Numbered from the stretch's first letter, positions 1 to 7,229 are shown. The stretch: 17,429 bases of DNA from DATJSJ01 sp035504175 (GCA_035504175.1 DATJSJ010000220.1:1-17429); one strand, 5' to 3'. Program-made: numbers and translations. Notes: generated by a model from the letters alone, not told the origin.

Positions 1-45
1 TTGCCAAGGTTGGGGTCGAGGGTTCGAATCCCTTCGCCCGCTCCA
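1..45 (+). tRNA. tRNA-Gly (anticodon GCC), 3' part only
   Basis: This is the 3' portion of a tRNA gene cut by the left window edge. The anticodon loop TTGCCAA lies at 1-7 with anticodon GCC at 3-5. The T-arm is GAGGG-TTCGAAT-CCCTT at about 19-35. The 3' acceptor strand CGCCCGC is followed by discriminator T and an encoded CCA at 43-45. A U73 discriminator and an acceptor implying 5' GCGGGCG fit bacterial tRNA-Gly(GCC). The 5' acceptor strand, D-arm and 5' half of the anticodon stem lie outside the window. The gene ends 6 bases before the stop codon of the convergent dgoA. Confidence 0.93.
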
Positions 46-51
46 GCGCCA

Positions 52-693
52 TCACCCACCTGACCGCGCCGCGTGGACCGCCCGCACGGCTGCAACCAGC
101 GCCGCCGCCTTCGTCGCGACCACACCCGGCGAATCCCCCGCCCGGTAGATCGATGACCCGATCCCGAACCCGGCCGCGCCGGCCGCATGCCACGCCGCCA
201 TGCTGTCAGCATCGACCCCGCCCACCGGCAGCACCATCGTCCCGCGCGGCAGCACCGCCAGCAGCGCCCGCAGCACCGAGGGACTCGCCGCCTCCGCGGG
301 AAAAAGCTTGATCCCGTCGGCCCCGGCCTTGAGCAACGCGAACGCCTCCGCCGGAGAAAAGAACCCGGGTACCGCGATCATTCCGGCCTGCTTCGCCGCC
401 CGCACGATCGAAGGATCGGCGTGCGGCGTCACGATCAGCCGGCCGCCTGCGTCGCGCACCGAGGCGACATCGGCCGGATCGGTCAGCGTGCCGGCACCGA
501 TCAGCAGGCGTTCGCCGAACGTCCGCGCCAGGATCGCGATACTATCCAGCGGCTGCGGCGAGTTCAGCGGCACCTCGATAATCGCGACCCCCGCTTCCTC
601 CAGCGCCGTCGCCACTGCTGCGACCTCGTCCGGCCGCACACCACGCAGGATCGCGACCACCGGACAGCGCGCAAGCCACTCCCTCAATCCCAT
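52..693 (-). CDS. dgoA: 2-dehydro-3-deoxy-6-phosphogalactonate aldolase (KDPG/KDPGal aldolase family)
   Basis: This 213-residue protein belongs to the class I aldolases of the Eda/DgoA family. It would cleave 2-dehydro-3-deoxy-6-phosphogalactonate to pyruvate and glyceraldehyde 3-phosphate in the cytoplasm. The family motifs are visible: VAILRGV near residues 13-19, catalytic Glu40 in IIEVPLNSP, GAGTL at 66-70, the Schiff-base Lys129 in GIKLFPAE, and the phosphate-binding PVGGV and GIGSS segments. The length is normal for the family. The ATG at 693 lies inside the end of dgoK (10-base overlap), so the two are probably translationally coupled. I chose the galactonate branch over glucose Eda because of the adjacent DgoK kinase and the PLNSP form of the Glu motif. 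Sequence alone does not prove stereospecificity. Confidence 0.93.
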   Translation of the reverse strand: MGLREWLARCPVVAILRGVRPDEVAAVATALEEAGVAIIEVPLNSPQPLDSIAILARTFGERLLIGAGTLTDPADVASVRDAGGRLIVTPHADPSIVRAAKQAGMIAVPGFFSPAEAFALLKAGADGIKLFPAEAASPSVLRALLAVLPRGTMVLPVGGVDADSMAAWHAAGAAGFGIGSSIYRAGDSPGVVATKAAALVAAVRAVHAARSGG

Positions 694-1571
694 TGCGTCA
701 TCCCCCCGATCGCGGCCAGTCCCTGCGCCGCCGCATCCTCGTCATGCCGCCGCACCCGGCCGCCCAGCGCGCCGATCCCCCGCGCATAGAGATCGCACAG
801 CGCCGGCGCGCCGATCAGATCGACCACCATCCCACCCGCGTCCGACCCGAGCGCCGCGCGCAGTTCGTGGCCGATCAGCAGGCCAGACAGGTAGGCGGCG
901 GCCGCGGTCTCGGCCAATCGTCCGGTCAGCCCCAGCGTGCGCACCCCGAACAAATGATGCAGCAAGCCGCCCGGCTCGCCCGCGCGGGCGAGGCCACGAT
1001 CGAACCCGTCGATGTCGGCGGGGCCTTCGCGCATCATCCGCCCGAGGATGGTGTGGCCGCGCAGCGCGGCGAACCCCTCGCCGGTGAGATGCGTCGCGAA
1101 GCCGGCGATGCGCCCGTTCCGGACCTCGACCCACTTCGAATGGCTGCCGGGCAGGCAGACCAGGCCGTCCATGCCGGGCGCGCCGAGCACGCCCATGATC
1201 TGCGTCTCCTCGCCCCGCATCACTTCCGGCACGCCGGCCGCATCCAGTGCCGATACCCCGGGCACCAGGCGCACCAATGCACCTTCGAACGGCACCGCAA
1301 TCACCGAAGCCGCCAATTCCGCGCCGCCGGCGGGACACGGCACATAGGGTGCCTCGCGCCAGCCCTGGCGGCTGCCCACCATGCCGGCGAGCAACACCCG
1401 CGCCTCGCCGGCTGCGATCCAGTCGCCCACCGCTTCGCCCAGCGTGTCGGCGAATCGCCCATCGGCGACGCTGAGCAGCCCACGCGAGTCGGCGCGCCGC
1501 TCCAGCACGGCGCCATCCGGCCCGAGGCGGAAGGCACGGAAGCTCGACGTTCCCCAATCGACGCCGATCAT
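684..1571 (-). CDS. dgoK: 2-dehydro-3-deoxygalactonokinase
   Basis: This 295-residue sugar-acid kinase would phosphorylate 2-dehydro-3-deoxygalactonate with ATP, making the substrate of the aldolase encoded next. The N-terminal phosphate-binding motif is MIGVDWGTSSFRAF (DWGTS at residues 4-8). It is followed by the DgoK-typical ADSRGL, GMVGSRQGW, RGEETQ and LPGSHSKWVEV segments. The frame stays open to a GTG at 1601. I prefer the ATG at 1571 because family members begin directly with the MIGVDWGTSS segment. The stop codon overlaps the start of dgoA, giving a dgoK-dgoA operon. No galactonate dehydratase, transporter or dedicated regulator lies in the window, so the rest of the pathway must be elsewhere. 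A palindrome 38-54 bases upstream of the start may be the operator. Confidence 0.93.
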   Translation of the reverse strand: MIGVDWGTSSFRAFRLGPDGAVLERRADSRGLLSVADGRFADTLGEAVGDWIAAGEARVLLAGMVGSRQGWREAPYVPCPAGGAELAASVIAVPFEGALVRLVPGVSALDAAGVPEVMRGEETQIMGVLGAPGMDGLVCLPGSHSKWVEVRNGRIAGFATHLTGEGFAALRGHTILGRMMREGPADIDGFDRGLARAGEPGGLLHHLFGVRTLGLTGRLAETAAAAYLSGLLIGHELRAALGSDAGGMVVDLIGAPALCDLYARGIGALGGRVRRHDEDAAAQGLAAIGGMTQWD

Positions 1572-1608
1572 GCCGAAGCCGCCGGCTCCCTCACTCCACA
1601 CGCTCCGC

Positions 1609-1625
1609 TATGCGTGCCACGCGTA
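1609..1625. promoter_or_regulatory. Candidate operator palindrome upstream of dgoK
   Basis: The 17-base inverted repeat TATGCGTG-C-CACGCGTA has 7 of 8 pairing positions matched and a perfect GCGTG/CACGC core. On the minus strand it lies just downstream of a TTGCAA hexamer (1632-1637) that could be a -35 box, and it overlaps the expected -10 region. That is a typical position for a repressor site. The regulator is unknown, and chance occurrence in GC-rich DNA is possible. Confidence 0.35.
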
Positions 1626-1643
1626 ACCGCTTTGCAATTTCCT

Positions 1644-1671
1644 TTGACGCGCCGCGGCATTGTGGCAGGAT
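1644..1671 (+). promoter_or_regulatory. Candidate sigma70-type promoter for the DUF3857 gene
   Basis: A TTGACG hexamer (1644-1649) is followed, with 16-base spacing, by CAGGAT (1666-1671), a weak -10 with three consensus positions. The -35 is a 5/6 match, while the -10 is poor. Transcription would begin only a few bases before the first possible start at 1692, which favours the second ATG at 1713. Confidence 0.3.
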
Positions 1672-1691
1672 CTCCTCTCACGACAGTGTGA

Positions 1692-3599
1692 ATGCCTCTG
1701 AGCCGTGCCGGCATGAACCGTTTCGCACCTGTGGCGCTCTGCCTCGCCGTCCTTGCCGCGCCCCTGGCAGCGAAGGCCGATGGGCCGGTCCGACAGGTGT
1801 GGCACCGGACCGCCCGGCTCTCAATCCATCTGCTGCCGGACGGGCGCAGCATCAGCGATCAGACCTGGGAAGTCACCGCCGACACGCCGTCGGCAGCGCG
1901 CGTCGCGGCGCAGCAGACCTTCGGCTTCAGCGGCGCACTCGAGCACGTCACCGTCGTCGAGGCCTACACGCAGAAGGCGGATGGGCGGCGAATTCCCGTC
2001 GCGCCCGGCGCCATCCTCTCCGAGGCCACCGGCGCCACCGTCGAATACCCGAGCTTCAGCGACTGGCAGGCCCGGAGCATCATCTTTCCCGACGTCGCCG
2101 CGGGCGACACGGTGCACTACGTGCTGCATCGCGAGACTACGGCGCCGCTGTTTCCGGGGCAGTTCGAGACCGACCTCCGTCCGGGACCGTACGGCAATCT
2201 CACCGCGGTCGACATCTCGATCGCGGCACCCGCCGGCCTGACGCTGCACATCGCGACCAACGGCCTGGCCGAGGCGTCGCCCGTCACCAGCGCAACCACC
2301 GTGACCCGGACCTGGCGGCTCGCCGCGAGTGACGATCCGGGCGCGCCGGTCGAACTCGAAGCTTCGACCTTCGGCAGCTACGCCGCCCTCGGCGACGCCT
2401 ATGCCGCCCGCGCCCTGCCGGCCGCGACACCAACGGCGCCGATCCAGGTGCTGGCCGACCGGCTCACCCAGGGCGTCACCGATCGCCGGGAACAGACGCG
2501 GATCCTTTATGAGCGGGTGGCGCAGCGCATCCGCTACGTCGCGCTGCAACTCGGGACCGGCCGCGTCGTGCCGCATGACGCGGCGACCGTGCTGGCCCTT
2601 GGTTACGGTGACTGCAAGGACCACGCCGCCCTGCTCGGCGCCCTGCTCGCCGCCAAGGGGATCTTCTCCGAACCGGCCTTGATCACCGCCAAGCCCCGCT
2701 ACGACCTGCCGTCGATCCCGACCCTGGCGGTGCTCGACCACGTCATCCTCTACGTGCCCGAGTTCGATCTCTTCCTCGATTCCACCTCGCCCTTCGCCCC
2801 CTTCGGCACCCTGCCGTTCGGCGATTACGGCAAACCGGTCGTCCTCGCCGGACCCGGCGGCGCCCGCCTCGCGCACACCCCGCCCGTGCCGCAGGGCCTC
2901 GCCGTCACCACCGTCAGCACGGACGAGACGATTGCCAAGGACGGCAGCGTCTCCGGCAGCACCGTCACGAAGGCCGCCGGCCCCTCTGCCATCGCCCTTC
3001 GGGAGGTCGCCGCCTCGATCGAGGAGCGCGGGCCGGTCGACGCCGCCGAGGATCAGCTTCGCCGCCTCGGCACCCCGGGTCAGGGCGGCTTTTCCTTCGC
3101 CACCCCGCTCGACCTCACCTCCAGCTACGGGCTGACCGGCGAGTTCGAGCTCGAGGACAAGCTTGCCGACGGACCGACACCCCGCTTCGCCCTGCCCGCC
3201 GGCCTGACCGTGCTGGTGCGCGCGGGCGCCTTCCTCGTCGCTCCGACCGAGACCGATGCGGGCGGGCATGTGTGCTACGCCGGGCGTCAGGTCGAGACCA
3301 TTCACCTGCATCTGCCCCCGGAGCTGCACAGCACCGTCCTGCCGCCCGACGTTTCGGTGACCGCGGGCTACGCCTCGTACCAGGCGCGCTACGCCGCCGC
3401 GGGCGACGGGATCGACGTGCGCCGCAGCTTCACCCTCACCGCACCCCACCCGCTCTGCTCCGAAGCGGAATACGACGCGATGCGGCCGGTGCTGGAGGCG
3501 GCGCACCGCGACGAGCATGCCGAGATCGGGTTGGAGCGCGCGACGGGTAGCGCCGAGGACAAGCTCGGAGATCGCGCGAACCACCGGCTTCCCGGCTGA
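1692..3599 (+). CDS. Secreted DUF3857 / transglutaminase-like protein
   Basis: This is a predicted exported 635-residue protein. A signal peptide covers about residues 9-29 (hydrophobic VALCLAVLAAPLAAKA). A DUF3857 beta-rich domain follows at about 40-215. A transglutaminase-like cysteine-protease fold lies at about 245-375. The triad is intact: Cys308 in GYGDCKDH, His350 in LDHVILYVP and Asp363 in FLDSTSPF. The C-terminal 250 residues resemble the beta-sandwich tail usual in this architecture. The fold implies a periplasmic cysteine hydrolase or transferase, but the substrate is unknown for the family. Two starts are possible: the ATG at 1692, or the ATG at 1713 (MNRFAPVALC), which gives a more compact signal peptide. 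Neither has a strong ribosome binding site. It is divergent from dgoK and looks monocistronic. Confidence 0.88.
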   Translation: MPLSRAGMNRFAPVALCLAVLAAPLAAKADGPVRQVWHRTARLSIHLLPDGRSISDQTWEVTADTPSAARVAAQQTFGFSGALEHVTVVEAYTQKADGRRIPVAPGAILSEATGATVEYPSFSDWQARSIIFPDVAAGDTVHYVLHRETTAPLFPGQFETDLRPGPYGNLTAVDISIAAPAGLTLHIATNGLAEASPVTSATTVTRTWRLAASDDPGAPVELEASTFGSYAALGDAYAARALPAATPTAPIQVLADRLTQGVTDRREQTRILYERVAQRIRYVALQLGTGRVVPHDAATVLALGYGDCKDHAALLGALLAAKGIFSEPALITAKPRYDLPSIPTLAVLDHVILYVPEFDLFLDSTSPFAPFGTLPFGDYGKPVVLAGPGGARLAHTPPVPQGLAVTTVSTDETIAKDGSVSGSTVTKAAGPSAIALREVAASIEERGPVDAAEDQLRRLGTPGQGGFSFATPLDLTSSYGLTGEFELEDKLADGPTPRFALPAGLTVLVRAGAFLVAPTETDAGGHVCYAGRQVETIHLHLPPELHSTVLPPDVSVTAGYASYQARYAAAGDGIDVRRSFTLTAPHPLCSEAEYDAMRPVLEAAHRDEHAEIGLERATGSAEDKLGDRANHRLPG

Positions 3600-3620
3600 G
3601 GCGCCCTATCGGCAGCGCCG

Positions 3621-4001
3621 CTATCGCGGCCAGCGCAGCGGCACGCTGACCTGCAGTTCCGGCACCGGCTGCTCGTCGCGGTGCTCGGGACCATCCACCG
3701 AGGCCCCCCAGGGAAAGCCCGCGCCGCGATACCCCGTCATCGGACGGAACAGGGTGGGAGACACGCTCGGGCCGTCCGGACCGGTCGGGATCGGCGCCAG
3801 CATGTCGGCATCGGGCACCGGAGCCGGCTCATCGGAGGCCATCGGCACATGCGCCGGCGGGATTGGCGGCACCGGCAGCCGGACCAGGTGCTGGTGCCGG
3901 TGACGCGACGCGACAGCGCGTCCGGACGCGGCGGACGCCGCGCCGGCCAGAAGTGCGGCCGCCAAGCCGCATCGCCCCAGCGTCGCGCCACACCGGCCCA
4001 T
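3621..4001 (-). CDS. Small secreted Pro/His-rich protein of unknown function
   Basis: I do not recognise this 126-residue protein. It starts with a clear signal peptide (MGRCG, then a hydrophobic LAAALLAGAASAASG, about residues 12-26). A short Arg/His cluster (SRHRHQH) follows, then a proline-rich low-complexity stretch with VPPIPPAHVP and PAPVP. The tail has aromatic residues, GYRGAGFPWG, and ends ELQVSVPLRWPR. The ATG at 4001 was chosen because AAGG lies 9 bases upstream (4011-4014). An in-frame GTG at 4010 would overlap that site. No enzymatic motif is visible. It converges on the DUF3857 gene with a 21-base gap and lies downstream of scfR on the same strand. Codon use is like its neighbours, and the antisense frames carry no recognisable protein, so this is probably a real but lineage-restricted gene. 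Confidence 0.65.
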   Translation of the reverse strand: MGRCGATLGRCGLAAALLAGAASAASGRAVASRHRHQHLVRLPVPPIPPAHVPMASDEPAPVPDADMLAPIPTGPDGPSVSPTLFRPMTGYRGAGFPWGASVDGPEHRDEQPVPELQVSVPLRWPR

Positions 4002-4130
4002 GCTGCGCACCCTTGCCGTTCCGTCCCATTGTCCGCCGCGGCGGCTCAGACGTTCCAGCAGAATCGCCCCGCAACCGCATGAAAGCAGGCAGTATGTGAC
4101 CCCAACGCCACGCGGAAGCGGGCCTGCGGC

Positions 4131-5522
4131 TCAGGGCTTCTCGAAGCTGAACGGGCTGTCGCGGGTGGTGAGCGGATCCAGCGTCAGGCGGTGTTCCAGC
4201 GGCGGGAAGGCACGGCTGCGGCAGTCCGGCCGGTCGCACAGCCGGCAGGTGAGCCCGATCCCGACCGTCGCCCGCTCGAGATCGATGCCGTCGGCATAGA
4301 CGAGGTCCGGGCCGTGCGCGACGTCGCAGCCCATGGCGATCACCTGCACCGGCGCCGGCTCGCCCCAGCGCGCCGCCGGACGCGAGACGGTGCGGGCGAA
4401 GCAGAGGAAGGTGGCGCCGTCCGGCAGTTGCGCGACCTGCACCCGGAGCGTGCCGGGCGTGGCGAAGGCGGCGTGCACGACCCAGCGCGGGCAGGATCCG
4501 CCGTAGCGGGCAAAGGGGAAGCCGGCGGCGGAAAACCGCTTCGAGACGTTGCCGGCCGGATCGACGCGCAGGAAGAAGAACGGCACGCCGCGGCTTCCCG
4601 GCCGCTGCAAGGTCGACAGGCGGTGGCAGGCCTGCTCGAAGCTGACGCCGAAGCGCGCGGTCAGCGCGTCCATGTCGTGCCGGAGCTGCAGCGCCGCGTC
4701 GTGGAATGGCGCGTACGGCATCAGCACCGCCCCGGCCAGGTAGTTCAGCAGGCCGATCCGGATCAGCGCCGCGGCTTCCGGCGTTGATGGCTCGGCGGCG
4801 GCGAGCTCCGCCTCCACCGCCGCGTGCGCCTCCAGCGCGCCGAGCTGGAACGCCATCTGAAAGCCGCGGCTCTCCCGCGGCAGTTGCTCCGACAGCGACA
4901 GGATCCGCGTCTCCGGGTCGAAGCGGCGCAGCGCGCCGGCCAGCGGCCCCACCCGGATGGCGATGCCGTGCCGCCGGCGCAGCCGTTCGGCGACGGCATG
5001 GTTCATCTCGGCCGGGGCCGCGCCGAGATCGGCGACGATCGCCTCGGCCGCCGCCTCCAGGCCCGGGAAATGGTTGCCGCGCTCGTCGAACACGTCCCGC
5101 GCCTCCTCGGTCGGCAGCAGGATGCGACGGCCCGATGGCAGGGCGATGCCGCCGGCATCCTCGCGCGCCACCCTCCAGGCGCGGTACAGCGCCAGCACGG
5201 CGCGAGCGGCGTTCGGCGCCCCGGCGGCGAGTGTTTCCAGCTCGGCGACCGGCACCTCGCCGAGGCCGAGCTGCGGGTCGGCGAACGCCTCGCGCAGCGC
5301 CGCCTCCATGTGCCGCTCCGCGCTGCCCGACAGTGCCGCCAGATCGACCCGGAGCGTCTCCGCCAGCTTGATCAGCAGCGCGGCGGTGACCGCGCGCTGG
5401 TCGTGCTCGATCAGGTTCAGATAGCTCGCGGAAATGCCCAGGCGCGCGGCCAGCGCCTGCTGCGCCAGGCCTTGCTCCTGGCGCAGCCGGCGCACCGTAC
5501 GGCCGATCAGCGGGCGGGCCAT
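4131..5522 (-). CDS. XRE-family transcriptional regulator of the ScfR/RamB type (short-chain acyl-CoA responsive)
   Basis: This 463-residue regulator has three parts. An N-terminal Cro/C1 helix-turn-helix lies at about residues 6-61 (AQQALAARLGISASYLNLIEH). An IrrE/DUF955-like middle region lies at about 150-290. The C-terminal DUF2083/ScfR domain includes GVPFFFLRVDPAGNVSKRFSAAG and a cysteine cluster, C426-x2-C429-x4-C434, followed by SRAFPP. In the family, RamB and ScfR proteins control acetate, propionate and glyoxylate-cycle genes in response to acyl-CoA status. The divergent aceA fits that role directly. The zinc-protease motif expected in IrrE proteins is not present: the corresponding segment reads FQMAFQLGALEAH, so a catalytic role is unlikely. 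The ATG at 5522 has AAAGGG about 8 bases upstream. Autoregulation through the shared promoter region is likely but inferred. Confidence 0.92.
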   Translation of the reverse strand: MARPLIGRTVRRLRQEQGLAQQALAARLGISASYLNLIEHDQRAVTAALLIKLAETLRVDLAALSGSAERHMEAALREAFADPQLGLGEVPVAELETLAAGAPNAARAVLALYRAWRVAREDAGGIALPSGRRILLPTEEARDVFDERGNHFPGLEAAAEAIVADLGAAPAEMNHAVAERLRRRHGIAIRVGPLAGALRRFDPETRILSLSEQLPRESRGFQMAFQLGALEAHAAVEAELAAAEPSTPEAAALIRIGLLNYLAGAVLMPYAPFHDAALQLRHDMDALTARFGVSFEQACHRLSTLQRPGSRGVPFFFLRVDPAGNVSKRFSAAGFPFARYGGSCPRWVVHAAFATPGTLRVQVAQLPDGATFLCFARTVSRPAARWGEPAPVQVIAMGCDVAHGPDLVYADGIDLERATVGIGLTCRLCDRPDCRSRAFPPLEHRLTLDPLTTRDSPFSFEKP

Positions 5523-5543
5523 GATTTACACCCTTTACGCATT

Positions 5544-5577
5544 GCGACGCTTTCGGGTCAAGGCGCCGACGTTGTTG
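5544..5577 (-). promoter_or_regulatory. Candidate scfR promoter region
   Basis: On the minus strand TTGACC (plus positions 5556-5561) is followed after 18 bases by TAAAGG, which overlaps the ribosome binding site of scfR. The -35 is a 5/6 match and the -10 is weak. Within it, GCGACGCTT (5544-5552) is repeated directly at 5635-5643 near aceA. If this promoter is used, the scfR transcript would be nearly leaderless. Confidence 0.28.
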
Positions 5578-5620
5578 CGGGGCCCTCTCGCGGATACCGG
5601 CTCAACTGAGCGCCCGCAAT

Positions 5621-5633
5621 GTGAATTATTCAC
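5621..5633. promoter_or_regulatory. Perfect inverted repeat GTGAAT-T-ATTCAC in the scfR/aceA promoter region
   Basis: The 6-base arms are perfect with a single-base centre. This is one of the few AT-rich spots in the region. It ends 30 bases before the aceA start, where a -10 element would be expected (AATTAT at 5624-5629 matches four of six consensus positions). The symmetry and location suggest an operator for the ScfR-type regulator encoded divergently. The site does not match the TTTGCAAA core I recall for actinobacterial RamB/PrpR, so assignment to ScfR is inference. Confidence 0.5.
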
Positions 5634-5663
5634 CGCGACGCTTCGACGCGAGGAGAGACTGCA

Positions 5664-7106
5664 ATGCTTCCGATTCCCTGCCGCGCCCCCGACGGTCTCG
5701 GCGCCGGCCCGGCCCAGGATTCACCGTCCCTGTGGTCGGACGACCCCGGCCACCGCGCCGGCGAGCCCTCCGGTTCCGCGGCCGACCGCTTCGCGGGTAT
5801 CGTGCGCGACTACACCGCGGCGGATGTCGAGCGCCTGTCGGGCTCTTTCCGCATTCGCCACACGCTGGCCGAGCGCGGCGCGCGCCGGCTCTGGCACCTG
5901 CTGAAAACCGAGCCGTTCGTGCCGACCCTTGGCGCGCTGACCGGCAACCAGGCGCTGCAGCAGGTCAAGGCCGGGCTGAAGGCGATCTACCTGTCCGGCT
6001 GGCAGGTGGCGGCGGACGCCAACCTCGCCGGCGAGATGTATCCCGACCAGTCGCTCTACCCGGTCAACTCGGTCCCCGCCGTGGTACGCAAGATCAACGC
6101 CGCGCTGCGCCGCGCCGACCAGATCGGGCGGCTCGAGGGCCGCGAGGACGGGTTCGAGTGGATGGCGCCGGTCATCGCCGATGCCGAGGCCGGCTTCGGC
6201 GGCCCGCTCAACGCCTTCGAGCTGATGCGGGCGATGATCGACGCCGGCGCCGCCGGCGTGCATTTCGAGGACCAGCTCGCCAGCGAGAAGAAATGCGGCC
6301 ATCTTGGCGGCAAGGTGCTGGTGCCGATCAGCCAGCACATCCGCACGCTGAACGCCGCCCGCCTCGCCGCCGACGTCGAGGGCGTGCCGACCGTGCTGCT
6401 CTGCCGCACCGACGCGCATTCGGCGCAGTTGCTGACCTCCGACGTCGATGAGCGCGACCGGCCGTTCCTGTCCGGCGAGCGCACCGCGGAAGGCTTCTTC
6501 CGCATCCGCCCGGGGATGGGCGTGGACTATGCGATCGCCCGCAGCCTGGCCTATGCGCCCTACGCCGATCTGCTGTGGTGGGAGACGAGCGAGCCCAATC
6601 TCGAGGAGGCGCAGCGCTTCGCCGACGCGATCCACGCCCGCTTTCCGGGCAAGATGCTGGCCTACAACTGCTCGCCGAGCTTCAACTGGCAGAAGAAGCT
6701 GGCGCCGGAGCAGATCGCGGCCTTCCAGCAGGCGATCGGCACGATGGGCTACAAGTACCAGTTCGTGACGCTGGCCGGATTCCATTCGCTGAACCTGTCG
6801 ATGTTCAAGCTCGCCCGCGCCTATCGCGAGCGCGGCATGGAGGCCTATTCCGAGCTGCAGCAGGAGGAGTTCGCGGCCGAGGCCGAGGGCTACACCGCGA
6901 CGCGGCACCAGCGGGAGGTCGGCACCGGCTGGTTCGACGCCGTCTCGGTCGCGGCGTCGGGCGGCCGGTCGAGCACCACGGCCATGGCGGGCAGCACCGA
7001 GACGGCGCAGTTCCACGACCACGCTTCGGCCGCTTCGGCCACGCCCGAATCGTACGATGACGGGCTGGTGCACGCGCATCACTGGGCAACCGAGCCGGCC
7101 AAATAG
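5664..7106 (+). CDS. aceA: Isocitrate lyase with N- and C-terminal extensions
   Basis: This protein cleaves isocitrate to glyoxylate and succinate, the first step of the glyoxylate bypass used for growth on acetate, fatty acids and other C2 units. The core is unmistakable: GALTGNQALQQVKAG, YLSGWQVAADANLAG, the catalytic KKCGHLGGKV loop with Cys211, RTDAHSA, NCSPSFNWQKK and the C-terminal GSTETAQF that normally ends the protein. The ORF is 480 residues against about 430 in E. coli-type enzymes. There are about 20 extra residues at the N-terminus, and 30 residues follow AQF, containing HDH and HAHH. AGGAG at 5651-5655 lies 8 bases before the ATG at 5664 and supports this start. Malate synthase is not in the window. 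The gene faces the ScfR-type regulator and ends in a strong terminator, so it is probably monocistronic. Confidence 0.97.
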   Translation: MLPIPCRAPDGLGAGPAQDSPSLWSDDPGHRAGEPSGSAADRFAGIVRDYTAADVERLSGSFRIRHTLAERGARRLWHLLKTEPFVPTLGALTGNQALQQVKAGLKAIYLSGWQVAADANLAGEMYPDQSLYPVNSVPAVVRKINAALRRADQIGRLEGREDGFEWMAPVIADAEAGFGGPLNAFELMRAMIDAGAAGVHFEDQLASEKKCGHLGGKVLVPISQHIRTLNAARLAADVEGVPTVLLCRTDAHSAQLLTSDVDERDRPFLSGERTAEGFFRIRPGMGVDYAIARSLAYAPYADLLWWETSEPNLEEAQRFADAIHARFPGKMLAYNCSPSFNWQKKLAPEQIAAFQQAIGTMGYKYQFVTLAGFHSLNLSMFKLARAYRERGMEAYSELQQEEFAAEAEGYTATRHQREVGTGWFDAVSVAASGGRSSTTAMAGSTETAQFHDHASAASATPESYDDGLVHAHHWATEPAK

Positions 7107-7182
7107 GGCCGAGCCCGGCAGGACGGCCGCGCCCGGGCGGATTTGTGGCCGGAGACCACCCGGCCGGGCAGTGGCCTTCGGC

Positions 7183-7229
7183 GGAGGCGGCGCGTGTGCC
7201 CCCAACAGGCGCGCCGCCTCCTTTTTCTT
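7183..7229 (+). terminator. Intrinsic terminator downstream of aceA
   Basis: A perfect 12-base GC-rich stem (GGAGGCGGCGCG at 7183-7194 pairing with 7210-7221) has a 15-base loop and is followed directly by TTTTTCTT (7222-7229). This is the classic form of a Rho-independent terminator. It lies 77 bases past the aceA stop and insulates the downstream two-component operon. Confidence 0.88.

Noticed and set aside
1..700. Possible integrated element at the tRNA-Gly 3' end
   Set aside because: No integrase, no direct repeat of the tRNA 3' end within the window, and the adjacent genes are ordinary chromosomal metabolism.
1572..1601. GTG start of dgoK at 1601
   Set aside because: The 10 extra residues precede the conserved MIGVDWGTSS beginning of the kinase fold and would run into the candidate promoter region.
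1821..3584. A 587-codon open frame antisense to the DUF3857 gene
   Set aside because: The plus-strand frame has a signal peptide and an intact Cys-His-Asp triad. The antisense product is Gly/Arg-rich filler.
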